Assembly (NCBI RefSeq): GCF_002951615.1
Contig: NZ_CP019062.1
Span: forward strand, 3,100,001-3,164,000
Direction of reading: 5' to 3'
DNA: 64,000 nucleotides
Source: Rahnella sikkimica
GTDB lineage: Bacteria > Pseudomonadota > Gammaproteobacteria > Enterobacterales > Enterobacteriaceae
Position numbers and translations under genes: made by a program. Position 1 is the first letter of the stretch, and each line of letters opens with the position of its first letter. The notes under the pieces were generated by a model. The model made no database searches, was not told the origin of the DNA, and was given only the letters and a program-made list of their open reading frames with translations. Shown piece after piece: positions 10,672 through 22,249 of the stretch.

Positions 10672-11616
10672 TTAATCCGTGTATTCGACGACTAAACGAC
10701 GCGGCGCAATGCGGCCATCATCATCTATTTCGCCCACACCGATAAACTTACGTTCTTCGCCTTCGGTGATGCGAACCATACCACTCGTGGGCGCACCCGA
10801 TGCCTGAACAGGTTGACCCTGTTTCACATATCCGGCCACCACGGGCAACAGATTCACTTCCGGGAAGTCTTCACATGCGCTGTCCATCGGTAACAACAAC
10901 GGATCCAGCAAAAGACGTGGCTCTATGCCCTGCTCTTCTGCCTGAGCAATCAGTTCATGGAGTTTTTCCATTGTGACCATACGCTCAGAAGGATAAGTTG
11001 CGACCTGCAAACGGCGCAGATACGTTACGTGCGCCCCACACCCTAACTTTTCGCCGAGATCGTCGACAATCGTTCGGATATAGGTACCTTTTGAGCAGTG
11101 AATTTCCAGCTCAACTTCAAAACCTTCCCAGCGGATGAACGTCAGTTCATACACTGTGATGCTGCGCGATTCACGCGGAACTTCAATGCCCTGACGTGCG
11201 TACTCATAAAGCTTCTTCCCTTCGTATTTCAGTGCGGAATACATGGAAGGAATCTGCTGGGTTTCCCCGCGGAAGCTGTCGAGTGCGTCGTCAAGTTGCT
11301 GCTGACTGAAGGCCACTTCACGTTCGGAAATAATGGCACCTTCTGCGTCAGAGGTGTCCGTGCGCTGTCCCATGCGGGCGATAACGCGATAACGTTTATC
11401 GGAATCGAGCAAGAATCGTGAAAATTTGGTGGCTTCACCTAAGCACAGCGGCAACATGCCAGTGGCCAGCGGGTCGAGCGCACCGGTATGCCCTGCGCGG
11501 TTAGCGTTGTAAAGACGTTTAACCTTTTGCAGGGCATCGTTGGAAGACAAGCCAATTGATTTGTCCAGTAGCAGAACGCCGTGTATGTCACGGCCGCGGC
11601 GACGTGGGCGACTCAT
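10672..11616 (-). CDS. truB: tRNA pseudouridine(55) synthase TruB
   Basis: 314 residues, the E. coli length. The catalytic Asp48 sits in [14 protein letters not shown], and a C-terminal PUA-like domain covers about residues 250-310. It forms pseudouridine 55 in the T-loop of nearly all tRNAs and also acts as a tRNA chaperone. The ATG overlaps the stop of rbfA by one base (TAATG), so the two genes are translationally coupled. Confidence 0.97.
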   Translation of the reverse strand: MSRPRRRGRDIHGVLLLDKSIGLSSNDALQKVKRLYNANRAGHTGALDPLATGMLPLCLGEATKFSRFLLDSDKRYRVIARMGQRTDTSDAEGAIISEREVAFSQQQLDDALDSFRGETQQIPSMYSALKYEGKKLYEYARQGIEVPRESRSITVYELTFIRWEGFEVELEIHCSKGTYIRTIVDDLGEKLGCGAHVTYLRRLQVATYPSERMVTMEKLHELIAQAEEQGIEPRLLLDPLLLPMDSACEDFPEVNLLPVVAGYVKQGQPVQASGAPTSGMVRITEGEERKFIGVGEIDDDGRIAPRRLVVEYTD

Positions 11617-12029
11617 TATGCTTCCTCGTCATCGCCTGCAGCTGAACGGCGTTCAGCATCGTTCTTAACAACATTGGTGACCAGGTTCGACATGCGCATA
11701 CCTTCAACCAAAGAGTTGTCGTAGGCGAAAGTCAGTTCCGGAACGACGCGTAAACGCATCGCTTTACCGATCAGCGTACGGATAAAACCGGATGCGTCCT
11801 GCAAAGCCTTGATGCCATTTTTGACACGATCAGGATCGTGATTGTCAGTGGTCAGAACGTCCAGGAAGGTCACGAAGACTTTGGCATAAGCCAGATCGCG
11901 TGAAACTTCAACGCCTGAAACTGTCGCCATTCCTACGCGCGGGTCTTTGACTTCGCGCTGTAAAATGATAGCGATTTCTTTTTGCATCTCCTGAGAGACG
12001 CGCTGAGTACGGCTAAATTCTTTTGCCAT
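11616..12029 (-). CDS. rbfA: 30S ribosome-binding factor RbfA
   Basis: 137 residues (E. coli 133). It has the KH-like fold signature [20 protein letters not shown] and the central [23 protein letters not shown]; the acidic tail ends DDEEA. RbfA binds the 5' helix region of 16S rRNA and is needed for late 30S maturation and cold adaptation. It lies between infB and truB in the usual order, 78 bases after infB. Confidence 0.97.
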   Translation of the reverse strand: MAKEFSRTQRVSQEMQKEIAIILQREVKDPRVGMATVSGVEVSRDLAYAKVFVTFLDVLTTDNHDPDRVKNGIKALQDASGFIRTLIGKAMRLRVVPELTFAYDNSLVEGMRMSNLVTNVVKNDAERRSAAGDDEEA

Positions 12030-12063
12030 GATGCTTTTCTCCTCACTTGATCCAGACGAATAA

Positions 12064-12080
12064 GGGGGCGCAAGGCCCCC
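12064..12080 (-). other. Intercistronic GC-rich hairpin between infB and rbfA
   Basis: A 6-bp perfect stem GGGGGC / GCCCCC with a five-base loop. On the minus strand it is followed by TTATTC, so it may be a weak terminator or an RNA-stability element within the nusA-infB-rbfA-truB operon. Confidence 0.4.
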
Positions 12081-12107
12081 ATCTGGATATCAGCTACTTC
12101 GCAAACG

Positions 12108-14801
12108 TTAAGCGATAGTACGTTTGATCTCGATGATTTCGAAGACTTCGATCACATCGCCAGCACGCACATCGTTGTAGTTCTTAACGCCGATACCACA
12201 TTCCATGCCGTTACGAACTTCAGCAACGTCATCTTTGAAGCGACGCAGGGATTCCAGCTCGCCTTCGTAGATCACCACGTTATCACGCAGTACACGGATT
12301 GGGTTGTTACGCTTGATCATACCTTCAGTAACCATACAACCTGCAATTGCGCCGAATTTAGGTGACTTGAACACGTCACGAACTTCAGCCAGGCCAATGA
12401 TTTGCTGTTTGTATTCTGGCGCCAACATACCGCTCATTGCCTGTTTAACTTCGTCAATCAGGTTATAGATAACGGAATAGTAACGCAGATCCAGGCTTTC
12501 GCTTTCAACAACACGACGGGCAGAAGCATCTGCACGGACGTTGAAGCCCAGGATGATCGCACGGGAAGCTGCTGCCAGCGTTGCATCTGTTTCGGTGATA
12601 CCACCGACGCCCATACCCACGATTTTCACTTTCACTTCGTCGGTAGACAAGCTTTGCAATGCATCAGAAATCGCTTCGCAAGAACCCTGCACGTCAGATT
12701 TCAGAACGATGTTCAGTTCAGAAACTTCACCTTCGGTCATGTTCGCAAACATGTTTTCCAGTTTAGATTTCTGCTGACGAGCCAGTTTAACTTCGCGGAA
12801 TTTACCCTGACGGTAAAGCGCAACTTCACGGGCTTTTTTCTCATCACGAACAACAGTGACTTCATCACCCGCAGCAGGAACGCTGGACAGACCCAACACT
12901 TCCACCGGGATAGATGGACCCGCAGACAGGATGTCACGGCCCATTTCATCACGCATTGCACGAACGCGGCCGTATTCGAAGCCACACAGAATGATATCGC
13001 CTTTGTTCAGCGTACCTTCCTGAACCAGAACGGTTGCTACCGGGCCGCGACCTTTATCCAGGAAGGATTCGATCACAACACCACTCGCCATGCCGGTACG
13101 AACGGCTTTAAGTTCGAGAACTTCAGCTTGCAGCAAGATAGCTTGCAGCAGGTCGTCGATACCCGTACCGACTTTCGCAGATACGTGGATGAACTGAGAC
13201 TCACCGCCCCACTCTTCTGGCATAACGCCATACTGAGAAAGTTCAGTACGAACGCGATCCGGATCAGAGTCTGGCTTATCAATTTTGTTGACCGCAACAA
13301 CGATTGGCACACCAGCGGCTTTCGCATGCTGAACAGCTTCAATCGTTTGTGGCATCACGCCATCATCTGCAGAAACAACCAGCACCACGATGTCTGTTGC
13401 CTTAGCACCACGAGCACGCATTGATGTAAATGCGGCGTGTCCCGGAGTATCCAAGAAGGTGATCATGCCGTTTTCAGTTTCAACGTGATAAGCACCGATG
13501 TGCTGAGTAATACCACCGGCTTCGCCCGCAGCAACTTTCGTTGAGCGAATGTAGTCAAGCAGGGAAGTTTTACCGTGGTCAACGTGACCCATGATGGTCA
13601 CTACCGGAGCGCGTGGCTCAGCGGCAGCGGATGAGGCCGTATCACGGTCGCTCATCAGCGCTTCTTCCAGTTCGTTTTCACGACGCAGGATAACTTTGTG
13701 GCCCATTTCTTCCGCAACCAGCTGAGCAGTTTCCTGATCGATAACCTGGTTGATGGTGGCCATGGCGCCCAGTTTCATCATCGTTTTGATGACCTGAGAA
13801 CCTTTAACTGCCATTTTGTTTGCCAGTTCGGCAACGGTAATGGTTTCACCCACCACAACGTCACGGTTCACTGCAGCAACGGGCTTGTTGAAGCTCTGTT
13901 GCAGAGTGCTTGGCTTACGTTTGCCTTTACCATTACGGCCAACGGCACGCGCTTCTTCGCGATCAGCTTTAGATTCAGACAGTTTATTGCCTTTCTTCTG
14001 CTTAGTCGCTTTGCCACCGCGGGTACGGCTGCGACGTTCGCCTTCAACTTTGGCGTCGTTCTCGTCTTCAGCAGCACGGGCATGGGTAGAAGTGGTGACA
14101 TGATAGTCAGCAGATTCTGATTCGCTTGGTGCGACAGTTTCAGTCCAGACACCAGAATCCGCCATTTTACGGGCTTCTTCTGCAATGCGCTTGGCGTTTT
14201 CTTCAAGCTTACGCTGGGCTTCTTCTTCCGTTTTGCGTTTCAGCTCTGCGGCTTCAGCTTCACGGCGTGCTTTCTCTGCCTGAGCTGGTTTGGTTACTTC
14301 GTCGGTATGTTGATTCGTCACTTTATCTTTTTCCGCTGCATCACGTTTAGCTTTATCAGCGGCCTCACGTTTAGCTTGCTCTTCGGCGGCGCGCTTGGCT
14401 TTTTCCTGAGCTTCGCGCTGGGCTTGCTCTGCTGCTACACGCTGTGCCTGTTCTTCCGCGTCACGCTTCGCCTGCTCTTCCGCTTCGGCCTGGGCAATTT
14501 CTGCCTCGGTCATATCACGTTTAACATAAGTGCGTTTCTTGCGGACCTCGATTTGCACCGATTTACTCTTCCCGCCGGTGCTCGGAATATTCAGTGTACT
14601 ACGCGTTTTGCGTTGTAACGTCAGTTTGTTTGTCGCACCGGCGTTTCCACCATTCAGATGCGCCAACAATGTTTCTTTTTCTTGCTGGGTCACAGAGTCA
14701 GCTTCGGACTTCGAGATCCCTGCATCAGCAAATTGCTGTACCAGGCGATCTACCGGGGTCTGAATCTCTGCCGCCAGCGATTTTACAGTTACATCTGTCA
14801 T
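12108..14801 (-). CDS. infB: Translation initiation factor IF-2
   Basis: 897 residues (E. coli 890). It has an IF2_N domain at about 1-50, a long charged Ala/Glu/Lys/Arg-rich coiled linker at about 95-215 and a second N-domain at about 315-365. G-domain motifs are GHVDHGKT (405-412), DTPGH (451-455) and NKID (505-508), followed by the EF-Tu-like barrel and the C-terminal fMet-tRNA domain ending IKRTIA. IF-2 delivers initiator tRNA to the 30S subunit and promotes subunit joining. A conserved in-frame GTG at 14321 (codon 161, before TNQ) matches the start of the shorter IF2-beta form of E. coli. Confidence 0.98.
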   Translation of the reverse strand: MTDVTVKSLAAEIQTPVDRLVQQFADAGISKSEADSVTQQEKETLLAHLNGGNAGATNKLTLQRKTRSTLNIPSTGGKSKSVQIEVRKKRTYVKRDMTEAEIAQAEAEEQAKRDAEEQAQRVAAEQAQREAQEKAKRAAEEQAKREAADKAKRDAAEKDKVTNQHTDEVTKPAQAEKARREAEAAELKRKTEEEAQRKLEENAKRIAEEARKMADSGVWTETVAPSESESADYHVTTSTHARAAEDENDAKVEGERRSRTRGGKATKQKKGNKLSESKADREEARAVGRNGKGKRKPSTLQQSFNKPVAAVNRDVVVGETITVAELANKMAVKGSQVIKTMMKLGAMATINQVIDQETAQLVAEEMGHKVILRRENELEEALMSDRDTASSAAAEPRAPVVTIMGHVDHGKTSLLDYIRSTKVAAGEAGGITQHIGAYHVETENGMITFLDTPGHAAFTSMRARGAKATDIVVLVVSADDGVMPQTIEAVQHAKAAGVPIVVAVNKIDKPDSDPDRVRTELSQYGVMPEEWGGESQFIHVSAKVGTGIDDLLQAILLQAEVLELKAVRTGMASGVVIESFLDKGRGPVATVLVQEGTLNKGDIILCGFEYGRVRAMRDEMGRDILSAGPSIPVEVLGLSSVPAAGDEVTVVRDEKKAREVALYRQGKFREVKLARQQKSKLENMFANMTEGEVSELNIVLKSDVQGSCEAISDALQSLSTDEVKVKIVGMGVGGITETDATLAAASRAIILGFNVRADASARRVVESESLDLRYYSVIYNLIDEVKQAMSGMLAPEYKQQIIGLAEVRDVFKSPKFGAIAGCMVTEGMIKRNNPIRVLRDNVVIYEGELESLRRFKDDVAEVRNGMECGIGVKNYNDVRAGDVIEVFEIIEIKRTIA

Positions 14802-14825
14802 GCTGTTCCTTCCTGCTACAGTTTA

Positions 14826-16334
14826 TTACGCGTTGTCGCCAAACCAGCAGATATTGCGCGCAGCCATGATAAGTTCACCAGCCCGCTCGTCAGTAAGACC
14901 TTCAATATCAGCCAGATCGTCGACACCCTGCTCGGCAAGATCTTCCAGCGTACAAACCCCTAGGGCAGCCAGTTTAAATGCCATGCTACGTTCCAGACCC
15001 GCCAGGTTCAGCAGATCATCAGCAGGCTTTTTATCACCGAGACTTTCTTCCTGGGCTAAAGCAATGGTGGTCAGCGCTTCTTTTGCACGTTCGCGCAGCG
15101 CGTCCACGGTGTCTTCATCCAGGCCGTCGATTTCAAGCAGTTCTTTGACTGGTACGTAAGCCAGTTCTTCAAGCGTAGAGAAACCTTCTTCTACCAGGAC
15201 CGTGGCAAAATCTTCATCAATGGCCAGGTATTTCGTGAAGGTAGCAATCGCAGCGTGTGCCTCAGCCTGATGTTTGGCTTGCAGGTCGTCTGCTGTCATC
15301 ACGTTCAGTTCCCACTTGTCATCACTACGATGCTGTTTCAACAATTGGGAGGCCAAACGCACGTTCTGACCATTACGGCCGATCGCCTGTGCCAGGTTGC
15401 TGGCTTCAACGGCGATATCCATGGTGCATTTATCTTCATCAACAACGATGGAGGCAACATCTGCCGGTGCCATAGCGTTGATCACGAATTGCGCAGGATT
15501 GTCATCCCAAAGGATGATATCGATGCGTTCACCGCCCAGTTCACTGGATACGGCCTGAACGCGTGCGCCACGCATACCGACACAGGCACCTACCGGGTCG
15601 ATACGTTTATCGTTAGTTTTCACTGCGATTTTTGCACGAGAACCCGGATCACGGGCTGCCGCTTTAATCTCGATCAGCTCTTCGCCGATTTCTGGTACTT
15701 CGATGCGGAACAGTTCGATCAGCATTTCGTTACGTGAACGGCTGACGAACAGTTGAGCACCACGCGCTTCCGGGCGAACATCATACAGCACGCCACGAAT
15801 ACGGTCGCCAGAGCGGAAGTTTTCACGCGGAAGCATGTCTTCACGCAGGATAACGGCTTCAGCGTTGCTGCCTAAATCCAATGCGATGCTGTCGCGATTT
15901 ACTTTTTTAACGACACCAGTGACGATTTCGCCCTGCTGTTCGCGGAATTGCTCAACCACCATAGCTCGTTCTGCTTCACGTACTTTTTGTACGATAACTT
16001 GTTTAGCAGTCTGCGTGGTTATGCGGTCAAAAGTGACCGACTCAATCTGGTCTTCGATGTATCCGCCAAGTTCAATAGACGGATCTTCGTATTGTGCAGC
16101 CTCGAGAGTGATCTCGCGGGTTGGCTGAGTCACTTCGTGGACTGCAACCCAACGACGGAAGGTATCAAAGTCACCGGTTTTGCGGTCAATGCTGACGCGG
16201 ACTTCGATTTCCTGCTCGTACTTTTTCTTGGTCGCTGTTGATAATGCAATTTCCAGCGCTTCAAAAATCTTCTCGCGCGGGAGGGATTTTTCATTAGAAA
16301 CTGCTTCTACAACAGCCAGAATCTCTTTGTTCAT
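14826..16334 (-). CDS. nusA: Transcription termination/antitermination factor NusA
   Basis: 502 residues from MNKEIL at 16334 (GAGG upstream); the in-frame codons before it are not needed. It has an N-terminal RNA-polymerase-binding domain, S1 (about 135-200) and two KH domains ([24 protein letters not shown]). The C-terminal pair of acidic repeats is typical of gammaproteobacteria ([25 protein letters not shown]). NusA enhances pausing and intrinsic termination and takes part in rrn and lambda antitermination. It lies 24 bases upstream of infB. Confidence 0.98.
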   Translation of the reverse strand: MNKEILAVVEAVSNEKSLPREKIFEALEIALSTATKKKYEQEIEVRVSIDRKTGDFDTFRRWVAVHEVTQPTREITLEAAQYEDPSIELGGYIEDQIESVTFDRITTQTAKQVIVQKVREAERAMVVEQFREQQGEIVTGVVKKVNRDSIALDLGSNAEAVILREDMLPRENFRSGDRIRGVLYDVRPEARGAQLFVSRSRNEMLIELFRIEVPEIGEELIEIKAAARDPGSRAKIAVKTNDKRIDPVGACVGMRGARVQAVSSELGGERIDIILWDDNPAQFVINAMAPADVASIVVDEDKCTMDIAVEASNLAQAIGRNGQNVRLASQLLKQHRSDDKWELNVMTADDLQAKHQAEAHAAIATFTKYLAIDEDFATVLVEEGFSTLEELAYVPVKELLEIDGLDEDTVDALRERAKEALTTIALAQEESLGDKKPADDLLNLAGLERSMAFKLAALGVCTLEDLAEQGVDDLADIEGLTDERAGELIMAARNICWFGDNA

Positions 16335-16357
16335 CCTAGTTGCCTCTTCCAAACTCT

Positions 16358-16810
16358 TTAAAAGTGGGGTACCAGGTTCGCTTTCTGGATGTTGCTCAGT
16401 GCGAACACTTCATCTTTCCCTTCCACTGTCACCGTGATCATTTCGCCTTCGACAGCTTTGATAATACCCTGCCATTTGCGACGGTTCTGCACAGCCATTC
16501 GCAGGACAATGCTGACTTCGTCACCGAGGAAACGTTGATAATGTTCAGCGGTGAACATAGGACGATCAAGGCCTGGAGAGGAAACTTCCAGGTTATAGGC
16601 GACGGTGACTGGATCTTCTACGTCCAGCACAGCGCTCACCTGGTGGCTGACATCAGCACAATCATCAACATTGATCCCGGCGTCACTATCAATATAGATG
16701 CGCAACGTCGATTGGCGAGCCCGAACGAACTCGATGCCCACCAGCTCAAAGCCAAGTGCCTCGACTGGTGCTGAAATCAGCTCTGTTAATTTTTGTTCTA
16801 ATGTGGACAA
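16358..16810 (-). CDS. rimP: Ribosome maturation factor RimP
   Basis: 150 residues when started at the TTG at 16810 ([11 protein letters not shown]), matching E. coli RimP in length and start. Longer in-frame TTG/GTG starts (16822, 16816) are possible but would begin inside the GGGGGTGG ribosome-binding stretch. It carries the two RimP domains, with [17 protein letters not shown] and [14 protein letters not shown]. It acts in maturation of free 30S subunits. It is the first protein gene of the rimP-nusA-infB operon, behind tRNA-fMet and an attenuator-like leader. Confidence 0.95.
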   Translation of the reverse strand: MSTLEQKLTELISAPVEALGFELVGIEFVRARQSTLRIYIDSDAGINVDDCADVSHQVSAVLDVEDPVTVAYNLEVSSPGLDRPMFTAEHYQRFLGDEVSIVLRMAVQNRRKWQGIIKAVEGEMITVTVEGKDEVFALSNIQKANLVPHF

Positions 16811-16828
16811 GCCCACCCCCAAGACATA

Positions 16829-16897
16829 AAAAAAGGGCTAAATAGCCCAGTGATTCTGTTGCCAAATAACAAAAAACCCCGATAAATCGGGGCTTTA
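16829..16897 (-). promoter_or_regulatory. rimP leader with two tandem intrinsic terminators
   Basis: Between tRNA-fMet and rimP the minus strand has two hairpins, each followed by a T-run. The first is a CCCCGAT/ATCGGGG stem at 16877-16892 followed by six T. The second is GGGCTA/TAGCCC at 16835-16848 followed by seven T, ending about 20 bases before rimP. The position matches the gammaproteobacterial rimP leader, a predicted attenuator of the rimP-nusA-infB operon that fits NusA autocontrol. The mechanism is inferred. Confidence 0.7.
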
Positions 16898-17041
16898 TGA
16901 AACTGGACCCTATTTGCCGCACAGGCGGCTTCGGTGCAACTTTCGCAAAGTATTATTTTCAAATTGAAGCTTTCAAATTGGAACTGCAGAACATCACAGG
17001 AAGATACTGAAAGTCTATTTGAAATAAACACTTAGGGAAAG

Positions 17042-17118
<77 letters not shown>

Positions 17119-17177
17119 TCCGAAAACGTGGCAAATACTACGCCGATAACCGCTAAAAAGCAAGTTATCATAAAGAT

Positions 17178-17264
17178 TGGTACCGAGGACGGGACTTGAA
17201 CCCGTAAGCCCATTCGGGCACTACCACCTCAAGGTAGCGTGTCTACCAATTCCACCACCTCGGC
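17178..17264 (-). tRNA. leuU: tRNA-Leu (GAG anticodon)
   Basis: The 87-base class II tRNA has a long variable arm (TGCCCGAATGGGCT) and encoded CCA. The anticodon loop reads CTTGAGGT, so the anticodon is GAG. E. coli leuU lies at the same place between secG and metY. Confidence 0.97.
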
Positions 17265-17347
17265 ACTCTTTTTCTCACAACCGCTCATACTGTCCAAGCA
17301 CAAGCCATCGTTTAAAACTCTGCTTCTTTTGATAAGAAGTTTACTGC

Positions 17348-17683
17348 TTAGTGAGGAACGTCACTGTTAGGCGCTGCTGGAGCGGCCGGTGCAGTTGTCT
17401 GCTCAGTTTGCGCTGGCTGACTTAAGTTTTCCCACTCACTACCTTTTTGGCCTTTATTGGTACTCATGTTCCCAAGAATCAAACTAATGATAAAGAACAG
17501 TGCTGCCAAAATGCCTGTCATGCGGGTCATGAAGTTACCGGAACCACTCGAACCGAACAATGTGCCAGAAGCACCTGCTCCGAAAGAGGCTCCCATATCA
17601 GCGCCTTTACCCTGTTGCAGCATAACCAAAGCCACAAGGCCGATTGCTACGATAAGGAAAATCACCAGAAGAGCGTCGTACAT
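17348..17683 (-). CDS. secG: Preprotein translocase subunit SecG
   Basis: 111 residues (E. coli 110). Two membrane segments (about 3-21 and 52-70) flank the Gly-rich conserved loop GADMGASFGAGASGTLFGS. A Ser/Pro/Ala-rich cytoplasmic tail follows. SecG is the accessory subunit of the SecYEG channel and stimulates SecA-driven translocation. tRNA-Leu follows 83 bases downstream in the same direction. Confidence 0.97.
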   Translation of the reverse strand: MYDALLVIFLIVAIGLVALVMLQQGKGADMGASFGAGASGTLFGSSGSGNFMTRMTGILAALFFIISLILGNMSTNKGQKGSEWENLSQPAQTEQTTAPAAPAAPNSDVPH

Positions 17684-17880
17684 AGTAGTACCTGTATCCT
17701 CGCGGGTTCACCGCATGCCAATTGCTTCTCACCAATTTAGCAGGTCACTCAAGGACCCACTGAAGCGGGTGTGAATACTAACCAAAGCCGTATTACCGCG
17801 CAAGGGCAATTTTCATCAGATTGTTTGTTTGCGGAAAAAATCGTCAAATATCCATCAAAACAACCAAAGTGATTCATTTT

Positions 17881-17911
17881 ACGCCGCCTTGCGGATAAAA
17901 AGTGGCGGCGT
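17881..17911 (-). terminator. Probable glmM terminator
   Basis: An 8-bp stem ACGCCGCC / GGCGGCGT with a 15-base loop lies about 30 bases after the glmM stop. Both flanks are A/T rich, with TAAAAT on the minus-strand exit side. The large loop lowers certainty. Confidence 0.5.
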
Positions 17912-17942
17912 AAAAAATGAAAATTTACTGTTTTTTATTGGC

Positions 17943-19283
17943 TTACGGTTTTACTGCTTTAACCGCATCAGCGATACGGTTGGCCAGTTTTTCAACCAGC
18001 GCCGCGTCTTCACCTTCTACCATAACGCGCAGCAACGGCTCTGTACCTGATTTACGCAACAGTACCCGGCCACGGCCACCCAGTTCTTTTTCAACTTCGG
18101 CAGTCACTTTTTTGACATCATCAGATTCAAGTGGATCGTGTTCACCGGCAAAGCGGACATTCACTAAAATCTGCGGCAGCAGTTTCATGCCACTGCAAAG
18201 GTCATGAAGCGTCATATGGTTGCGCACCATTGCTGTGAGCACTTGCAAACCTGCCACGATACCGTCACCCGTCGTGGTTTTATCGAGCAGGATAATGTGG
18301 CCTGAGTTTTCAGCACCAATCCGCCAACCTTTTTCCTGCATTTTTTCCAGCACGTAGCGGTCACCCACTTTCGCGCGGGTGAAAGGGATGCCCAGCTGTT
18401 TGAGAGCCAGTTCCAGCCCCATATTGCTCATCAGCGTGCCCACTGCACCGCCTTTCAACTGACCCTGACGTAAGCCTTCGCGCGCAATGATGTAGAGGAT
18501 CTGATCCCCATCAACCTTATTGCCTTCATGGTCGACCATGATCAAACGGTCACCGTCGCCATCAAATGCCAGACCGAGATCGGCTTTTTCCGCCAGAACG
18601 CGTTTCTGGAGCTGACGCACATCTGTCGCACCGCATTCTTCATTGATGTTCATGCCGTCGGGCTCGCAGCCGATCGCGATTACTTTAGCGCCCAGTTCAC
18701 GCAGTACGCTCGGCGCGATGTGGTAGGTTGCGCCATTGGCACAGTCGACCACAATTTTCAGGCTATTCAGGCTCAATTCCGTCGGGAATGTGCCTTTGCA
18801 GAATTCGATGTAACGACCTGCAGCGTCAACGATACGGCTGGCTTTGCCCAGTTCTGCGGATTCAACGCAAGTCAGTGGTTTTTCCAGCTCCGCTTCAATC
18901 GCCTCTTCCACATCATCCGGTAGCTTCGTCCCGTCGATGGTGAAGAATTTGATCCCGTTGTCATAGTAAGGGTTATGCGACGCAGAGATAACGATCCCCG
19001 CTTCAGCCCTGAATGTTCTGGTGAGATAAGCAACGGCTGGCGTTGGCATCGGCCCGGTGAAAGAAGCAGAAAGCCCGGCCGCAGCCAGCCCGGCTTCCAG
19101 CGCAGATTCCAGCATATAACCAGAAATGCGGGTGTCCTTTCCGATAATGACTTTGCGGGAACCATGTCGTGCCAGCACTTTACCGGCAGCCCAGCCAAGC
19201 TTCAGAACAAATTCAGGAGTTATCGGGCTGTCACCTACTTTCCCGCGAATGCCATCTGTCCCAAAGTATTTACGGTTGCTCAT
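17943..19283 (-). CDS. glmM: Phosphoglucosamine mutase GlmM
   Basis: 446 residues (E. coli 445). The active-site serine is Ser102 in [12 protein letters not shown], the metal-binding loop is DGDGDR at about residue 241, and the C-terminal phosphate loop is [15 protein letters not shown]. It converts glucosamine-6-phosphate to glucosamine-1-phosphate for UDP-GlcNAc, feeding peptidoglycan and LPS synthesis. It starts two bases after the folP stop, so the two genes are coupled. Confidence 0.98.
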   Translation of the reverse strand: MSNRKYFGTDGIRGKVGDSPITPEFVLKLGWAAGKVLARHGSRKVIIGKDTRISGYMLESALEAGLAAAGLSASFTGPMPTPAVAYLTRTFRAEAGIVISASHNPYYDNGIKFFTIDGTKLPDDVEEAIEAELEKPLTCVESAELGKASRIVDAAGRYIEFCKGTFPTELSLNSLKIVVDCANGATYHIAPSVLRELGAKVIAIGCEPDGMNINEECGATDVRQLQKRVLAEKADLGLAFDGDGDRLIMVDHEGNKVDGDQILYIIAREGLRQGQLKGGAVGTLMSNMGLELALKQLGIPFTRAKVGDRYVLEKMQEKGWRIGAENSGHIILLDKTTTGDGIVAGLQVLTAMVRNHMTLHDLCSGMKLLPQILVNVRFAGEHDPLESDDVKKVTAEVEKELGGRGRVLLRKSGTEPLLRVMVEGEDAALVEKLANRIADAVKAVKP

Positions 19284-19285
19284 AA

Positions 19286-20125
19286 TTATTTTTTATCCCT
19301 TGCAGAAAGTGTCGCTTCGACGATACGCATCGCTTCAACGGTTTCTTTGACATCATGTACACGAATTATCTGAGCGCCTTGCATGGCCGCGATGACGGCA
19401 CAGGCGACACTTCCGGTAACCCGCTTTTCAGGAGACACATGTAGCAGTTGTCCCACCATAGATTTGCGCGACATTCCCACCAGAAGAGGTAATCCCAGGT
19501 GATGGAACTCTGACAGTCTGGCGAGCATCTGGTAATTGTGCTCCAGATTTTTACCGAAACCGAAGCCGGGGTCGAGTAACAAATTATTTTTCTGAATACC
19601 GGCGTTCACACAACGCGCAATTTGCCCGACAAGATATTGTTCAACTTCCGCAACGACATCGTCGTAATGCGGAGAATGTTGCATCGTTTTCGGATCACCT
19701 TGCATGTGCATCAGGCAGACCGGCAATCCGGTTTCCGCCGCCGCAGCCAATGCTCCTGGCTCCTGCAACGAGCGAATATCGTTGATCAGGTGCATACCCG
19801 CTTTCGCAGATTCGCGGATCACACTGGCCTTTGAGGTATCTACAGAGATCCAGACATCAAAACGCCGGGCAATCGCCTCAACCACCGGTACCACACGGGC
19901 CAGTTCTTCGTCCTCACTGACTTCTTCAGCGCCCGGACGTGTTGATTCACCGCCAATATCGAGGAGGGTCGCGCCTGCATCCACCATCTTCTGGGCGTGC
20001 CTGATGGCAAGCTCGAGCGTGTTATGGCGTCCGCCGTCCGAAAAGGAATCAGGGGTAACATTCAGGATCCCCATGACCTGGGGAAAAGTGAGGTCCAGCG
20101 TCGACTCTCTGGCTGTGAGGTGCAT
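19286..20125 (-). CDS. folP: Dihydropteroate synthase FolP
   Basis: 279 residues (E. coli 282). It has the pterin-binding motifs [14 protein letters not shown] (about 19-32) and GGESTRPGA (about 59-67), then [10 protein letters not shown] and [11 protein letters not shown], and ends with the [12 protein letters not shown] helix. It condenses the pterin pyrophosphate with p-aminobenzoate in folate synthesis and is the sulfonamide target. It lies between ftsH and glmM as in E. coli, with a terminator-like hairpin upstream after ftsH. Confidence 0.98.
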   Translation of the reverse strand: MHLTARESTLDLTFPQVMGILNVTPDSFSDGGRHNTLELAIRHAQKMVDAGATLLDIGGESTRPGAEEVSEDEELARVVPVVEAIARRFDVWISVDTSKASVIRESAKAGMHLINDIRSLQEPGALAAAAETGLPVCLMHMQGDPKTMQHSPHYDDVVAEVEQYLVGQIARCVNAGIQKNNLLLDPGFGFGKNLEHNYQMLARLSEFHHLGLPLLVGMSRKSMVGQLLHVSPEKRVTGSVACAVIAAMQGAQIIRVHDVKETVEAMRIVEATLSARDKK

Positions 20126-20192
20126 AAATCATGTCCCTTCTGGTCAATCAGTAATAACAGTATTTAAATCTCGGGGGAAAGAATGCACGCAT

Positions 20193-20218
20193 AAAAAACC
20201 CCGGGCAAGCCCGGGGTT
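20193..20218 (-). terminator. ftsH terminator
   Basis: A near-perfect palindromic stem AACCCCGGGC / GCCCGGGGTT is followed on the minus strand by TTTTTAT. It lies 32 bases after the ftsH stop and before folP, so folP-glmM expression needs read-through or an additional promoter. Confidence 0.85.
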
Positions 20219-20249
20219 GAGAGTTGTGCATTCTTTTCTAACCAGCGGC

Positions 20250-22193
20250 TTATTTGCCGCTGAATTGCTCAAACATCGTGTTACCAGGATTTGGCGTACG
20301 AGGTTCATCAACTGGCGTTGGAGCTTTTGGCGCGCCACCGTCGTTAGAATTGTCAGTGCCATTTTTACCGTTTACATCGTCCCAACCCGCTGGAGGGCGA
20401 ACTTCTGTACGGTTCATCAGGTCGTCAATTTGTGGTGCATCGATGGTTTCATATTTCATCAGGGCATCTTTCATTGAATGAAGGATATCCATGTTTTCCA
20501 TCAGCAAAGTACGTGCACGCGCATAGTTACGTTCAACCAGTGATTTCACTTCCTGATCGATGATACGGGCAGTTTCATCAGACATATGCTTAGCTTTCGC
20601 GACTGAACGGCCGAGGAAGACTTCGCCTTCTTCTTCCGCATACAGCAACGGACCTAATTTCTCTGAGAAGCCCCACTGCGTAACCATGTTACGGGCAATA
20701 GATGTTGCAACTTTGATGTCGTTAGAAGCACCGGTAGACACTTTTTCCACGCCATAGATAATCTCTTCCGCAAGACGGCCACCGTACAGGGTAGAAATCT
20801 GGCTTTCAAGTTTCTGACGGCTTGCACTGATAGCATCGCCTACAGGCAGGAAGAAGGTCACACCCAATGCACGTCCGCGGGGAATAATCGTCACTTTATG
20901 CACAGGATCGTGTTCAGGAACCAGACGGCCAATGATGGCATGGCCAGCTTCATGGTACGCGGTCGATTCTTTCTGCGACTCTGTCATCACCATGGAGCGA
21001 CGTTCCGCACCCATCATGATTTTGTCTTTGGCTTTCTCAAATTCAACCATAGACACAACGCGTTTGTTACCACGCGCAGAGAAGAGCGCGGCTTCGTTGA
21101 CCAGGTTTGCCAGGTCAGCACCGGAGAAGCCAGGTGTACCACGGGCAATAACAGAAGGCTCAACATCAGTCGCTAAAGGAACGCGACGCATGTGAACTTT
21201 CAGAATCTGTTCACGGCCACGAACGTCTGGCAGACCCACGACAACCTGACGGTCAAAACGACCTGGACGCAGCAATGCCGGGTCAAGAACGTCCGGACGG
21301 TTGGTCGCGGCAATAACAATGATCCCTTCGTTACCTTCAAAGCCATCCATCTCAACCAGCATCTGGTTCAGCGTTTGTTCACGTTCATCGTGACCACCGC
21401 CTAAACCTGCACCACGCTGACGGCCAACGGCGTCAATCTCATCGATAAAGATGATACATGGAGCAGCTTTCTTCGCCTGTTCGAACATGTCACGTACACG
21501 AGACGCACCCACACCCACGAACATTTCTACGAAGTCAGAACCGGAAATAGTGAAGAATGGAACTTTTGCTTCACCTGCGATGGCTTTTGCCAGCAAGGTT
21601 TTACCGGTACCCGGAGGACCGACCATCAGAACGCCTTTAGGAATTTTACCGCCCAATTTCTGGAAACGGCTTGGCTCGCGCAGGTAATCTACCAGTTCGC
21701 TCACTTCTTCCTTCGCTTCGTCACAACCTGCAACATCCGCGAATGTCGTTTTGATTTGGTCTTCCGTCAGCATGCGGGCTTTGCTTTTACCAAAGGACAT
21801 TGCGCCTTTGCCACCGCCACCCTGCATTTGTCGCATGAAGAATATCCAGACGCCAATCAGCAGCAGCATCGGGAACCATGAAATAAAGATAGTTGCGAGG
21901 AAACTCTGCTGTTCAGGCGGTTCGCCGACAACTTTCACGTTTTTGCTCAGCAGCGTATCCAGTAATTTAGGGTCATTTACCGGGATATAAGTGGTGTACT
22001 TGCTGCTGTCTTTCTTGATTACATCAATCGCACGTCCGTTGATACGTACTTCACGAACCTGGTCTTGGGCCACTTCGGTAGTAAAGGTAGTGTAATCCAC
22101 CTTACTACCATTCGACTCGCTGGGCCCAAAACTCTGAAATACAGACATCAATACAACTGCGATGACTAACCAGAGGATCAGGTTCTTCGCCAT
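20250..22193 (-). CDS. ftsH: ATP-dependent membrane zinc metalloprotease FtsH
   Basis: 647 residues from ATG at 22193 (MAKNLILW); an upstream in-frame TTG at 22202 would add three residues. Two N-terminal membrane segments (about 4-22 and 98-118) flank a periplasmic domain. The AAA ATPase has GPPGTGKT (about 192) and FIDEIDAVG, plus the second region of homology. The protease has the zinc motif HEAGH (about 414). It degrades LpxC, sigma-32, SecY and other membrane proteins. It lies 56 bases downstream of rlmE, with which it normally forms a heat-shock operon. Confidence 0.98.
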   Translation of the reverse strand: MAKNLILWLVIAVVLMSVFQSFGPSESNGSKVDYTTFTTEVAQDQVREVRINGRAIDVIKKDSSKYTTYIPVNDPKLLDTLLSKNVKVVGEPPEQQSFLATIFISWFPMLLLIGVWIFFMRQMQGGGGKGAMSFGKSKARMLTEDQIKTTFADVAGCDEAKEEVSELVDYLREPSRFQKLGGKIPKGVLMVGPPGTGKTLLAKAIAGEAKVPFFTISGSDFVEMFVGVGASRVRDMFEQAKKAAPCIIFIDEIDAVGRQRGAGLGGGHDEREQTLNQMLVEMDGFEGNEGIIVIAATNRPDVLDPALLRPGRFDRQVVVGLPDVRGREQILKVHMRRVPLATDVEPSVIARGTPGFSGADLANLVNEAALFSARGNKRVVSMVEFEKAKDKIMMGAERRSMVMTESQKESTAYHEAGHAIIGRLVPEHDPVHKVTIIPRGRALGVTFFLPVGDAISASRQKLESQISTLYGGRLAEEIIYGVEKVSTGASNDIKVATSIARNMVTQWGFSEKLGPLLYAEEEGEVFLGRSVAKAKHMSDETARIIDQEVKSLVERNYARARTLLMENMDILHSMKDALMKYETIDAPQIDDLMNRTEVRPPAGWDDVNGKNGTDNSNDGGAPKAPTPVDEPRTPNPGNTMFEQFSGK

Positions 22194-22249
22194 GTCACTC
22201 AAGGGATTAACCTCATATTACAACTGTGTTAACAAACAGCGTTAGGGGA

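Noticed and set aside
12402..13424. 340-codon plus-strand frame inside infB
   Set aside because: It is fully antisense to the conserved IF-2 G domain; Phe/Gln/His-rich composition is typical of a codon-bias shadow.
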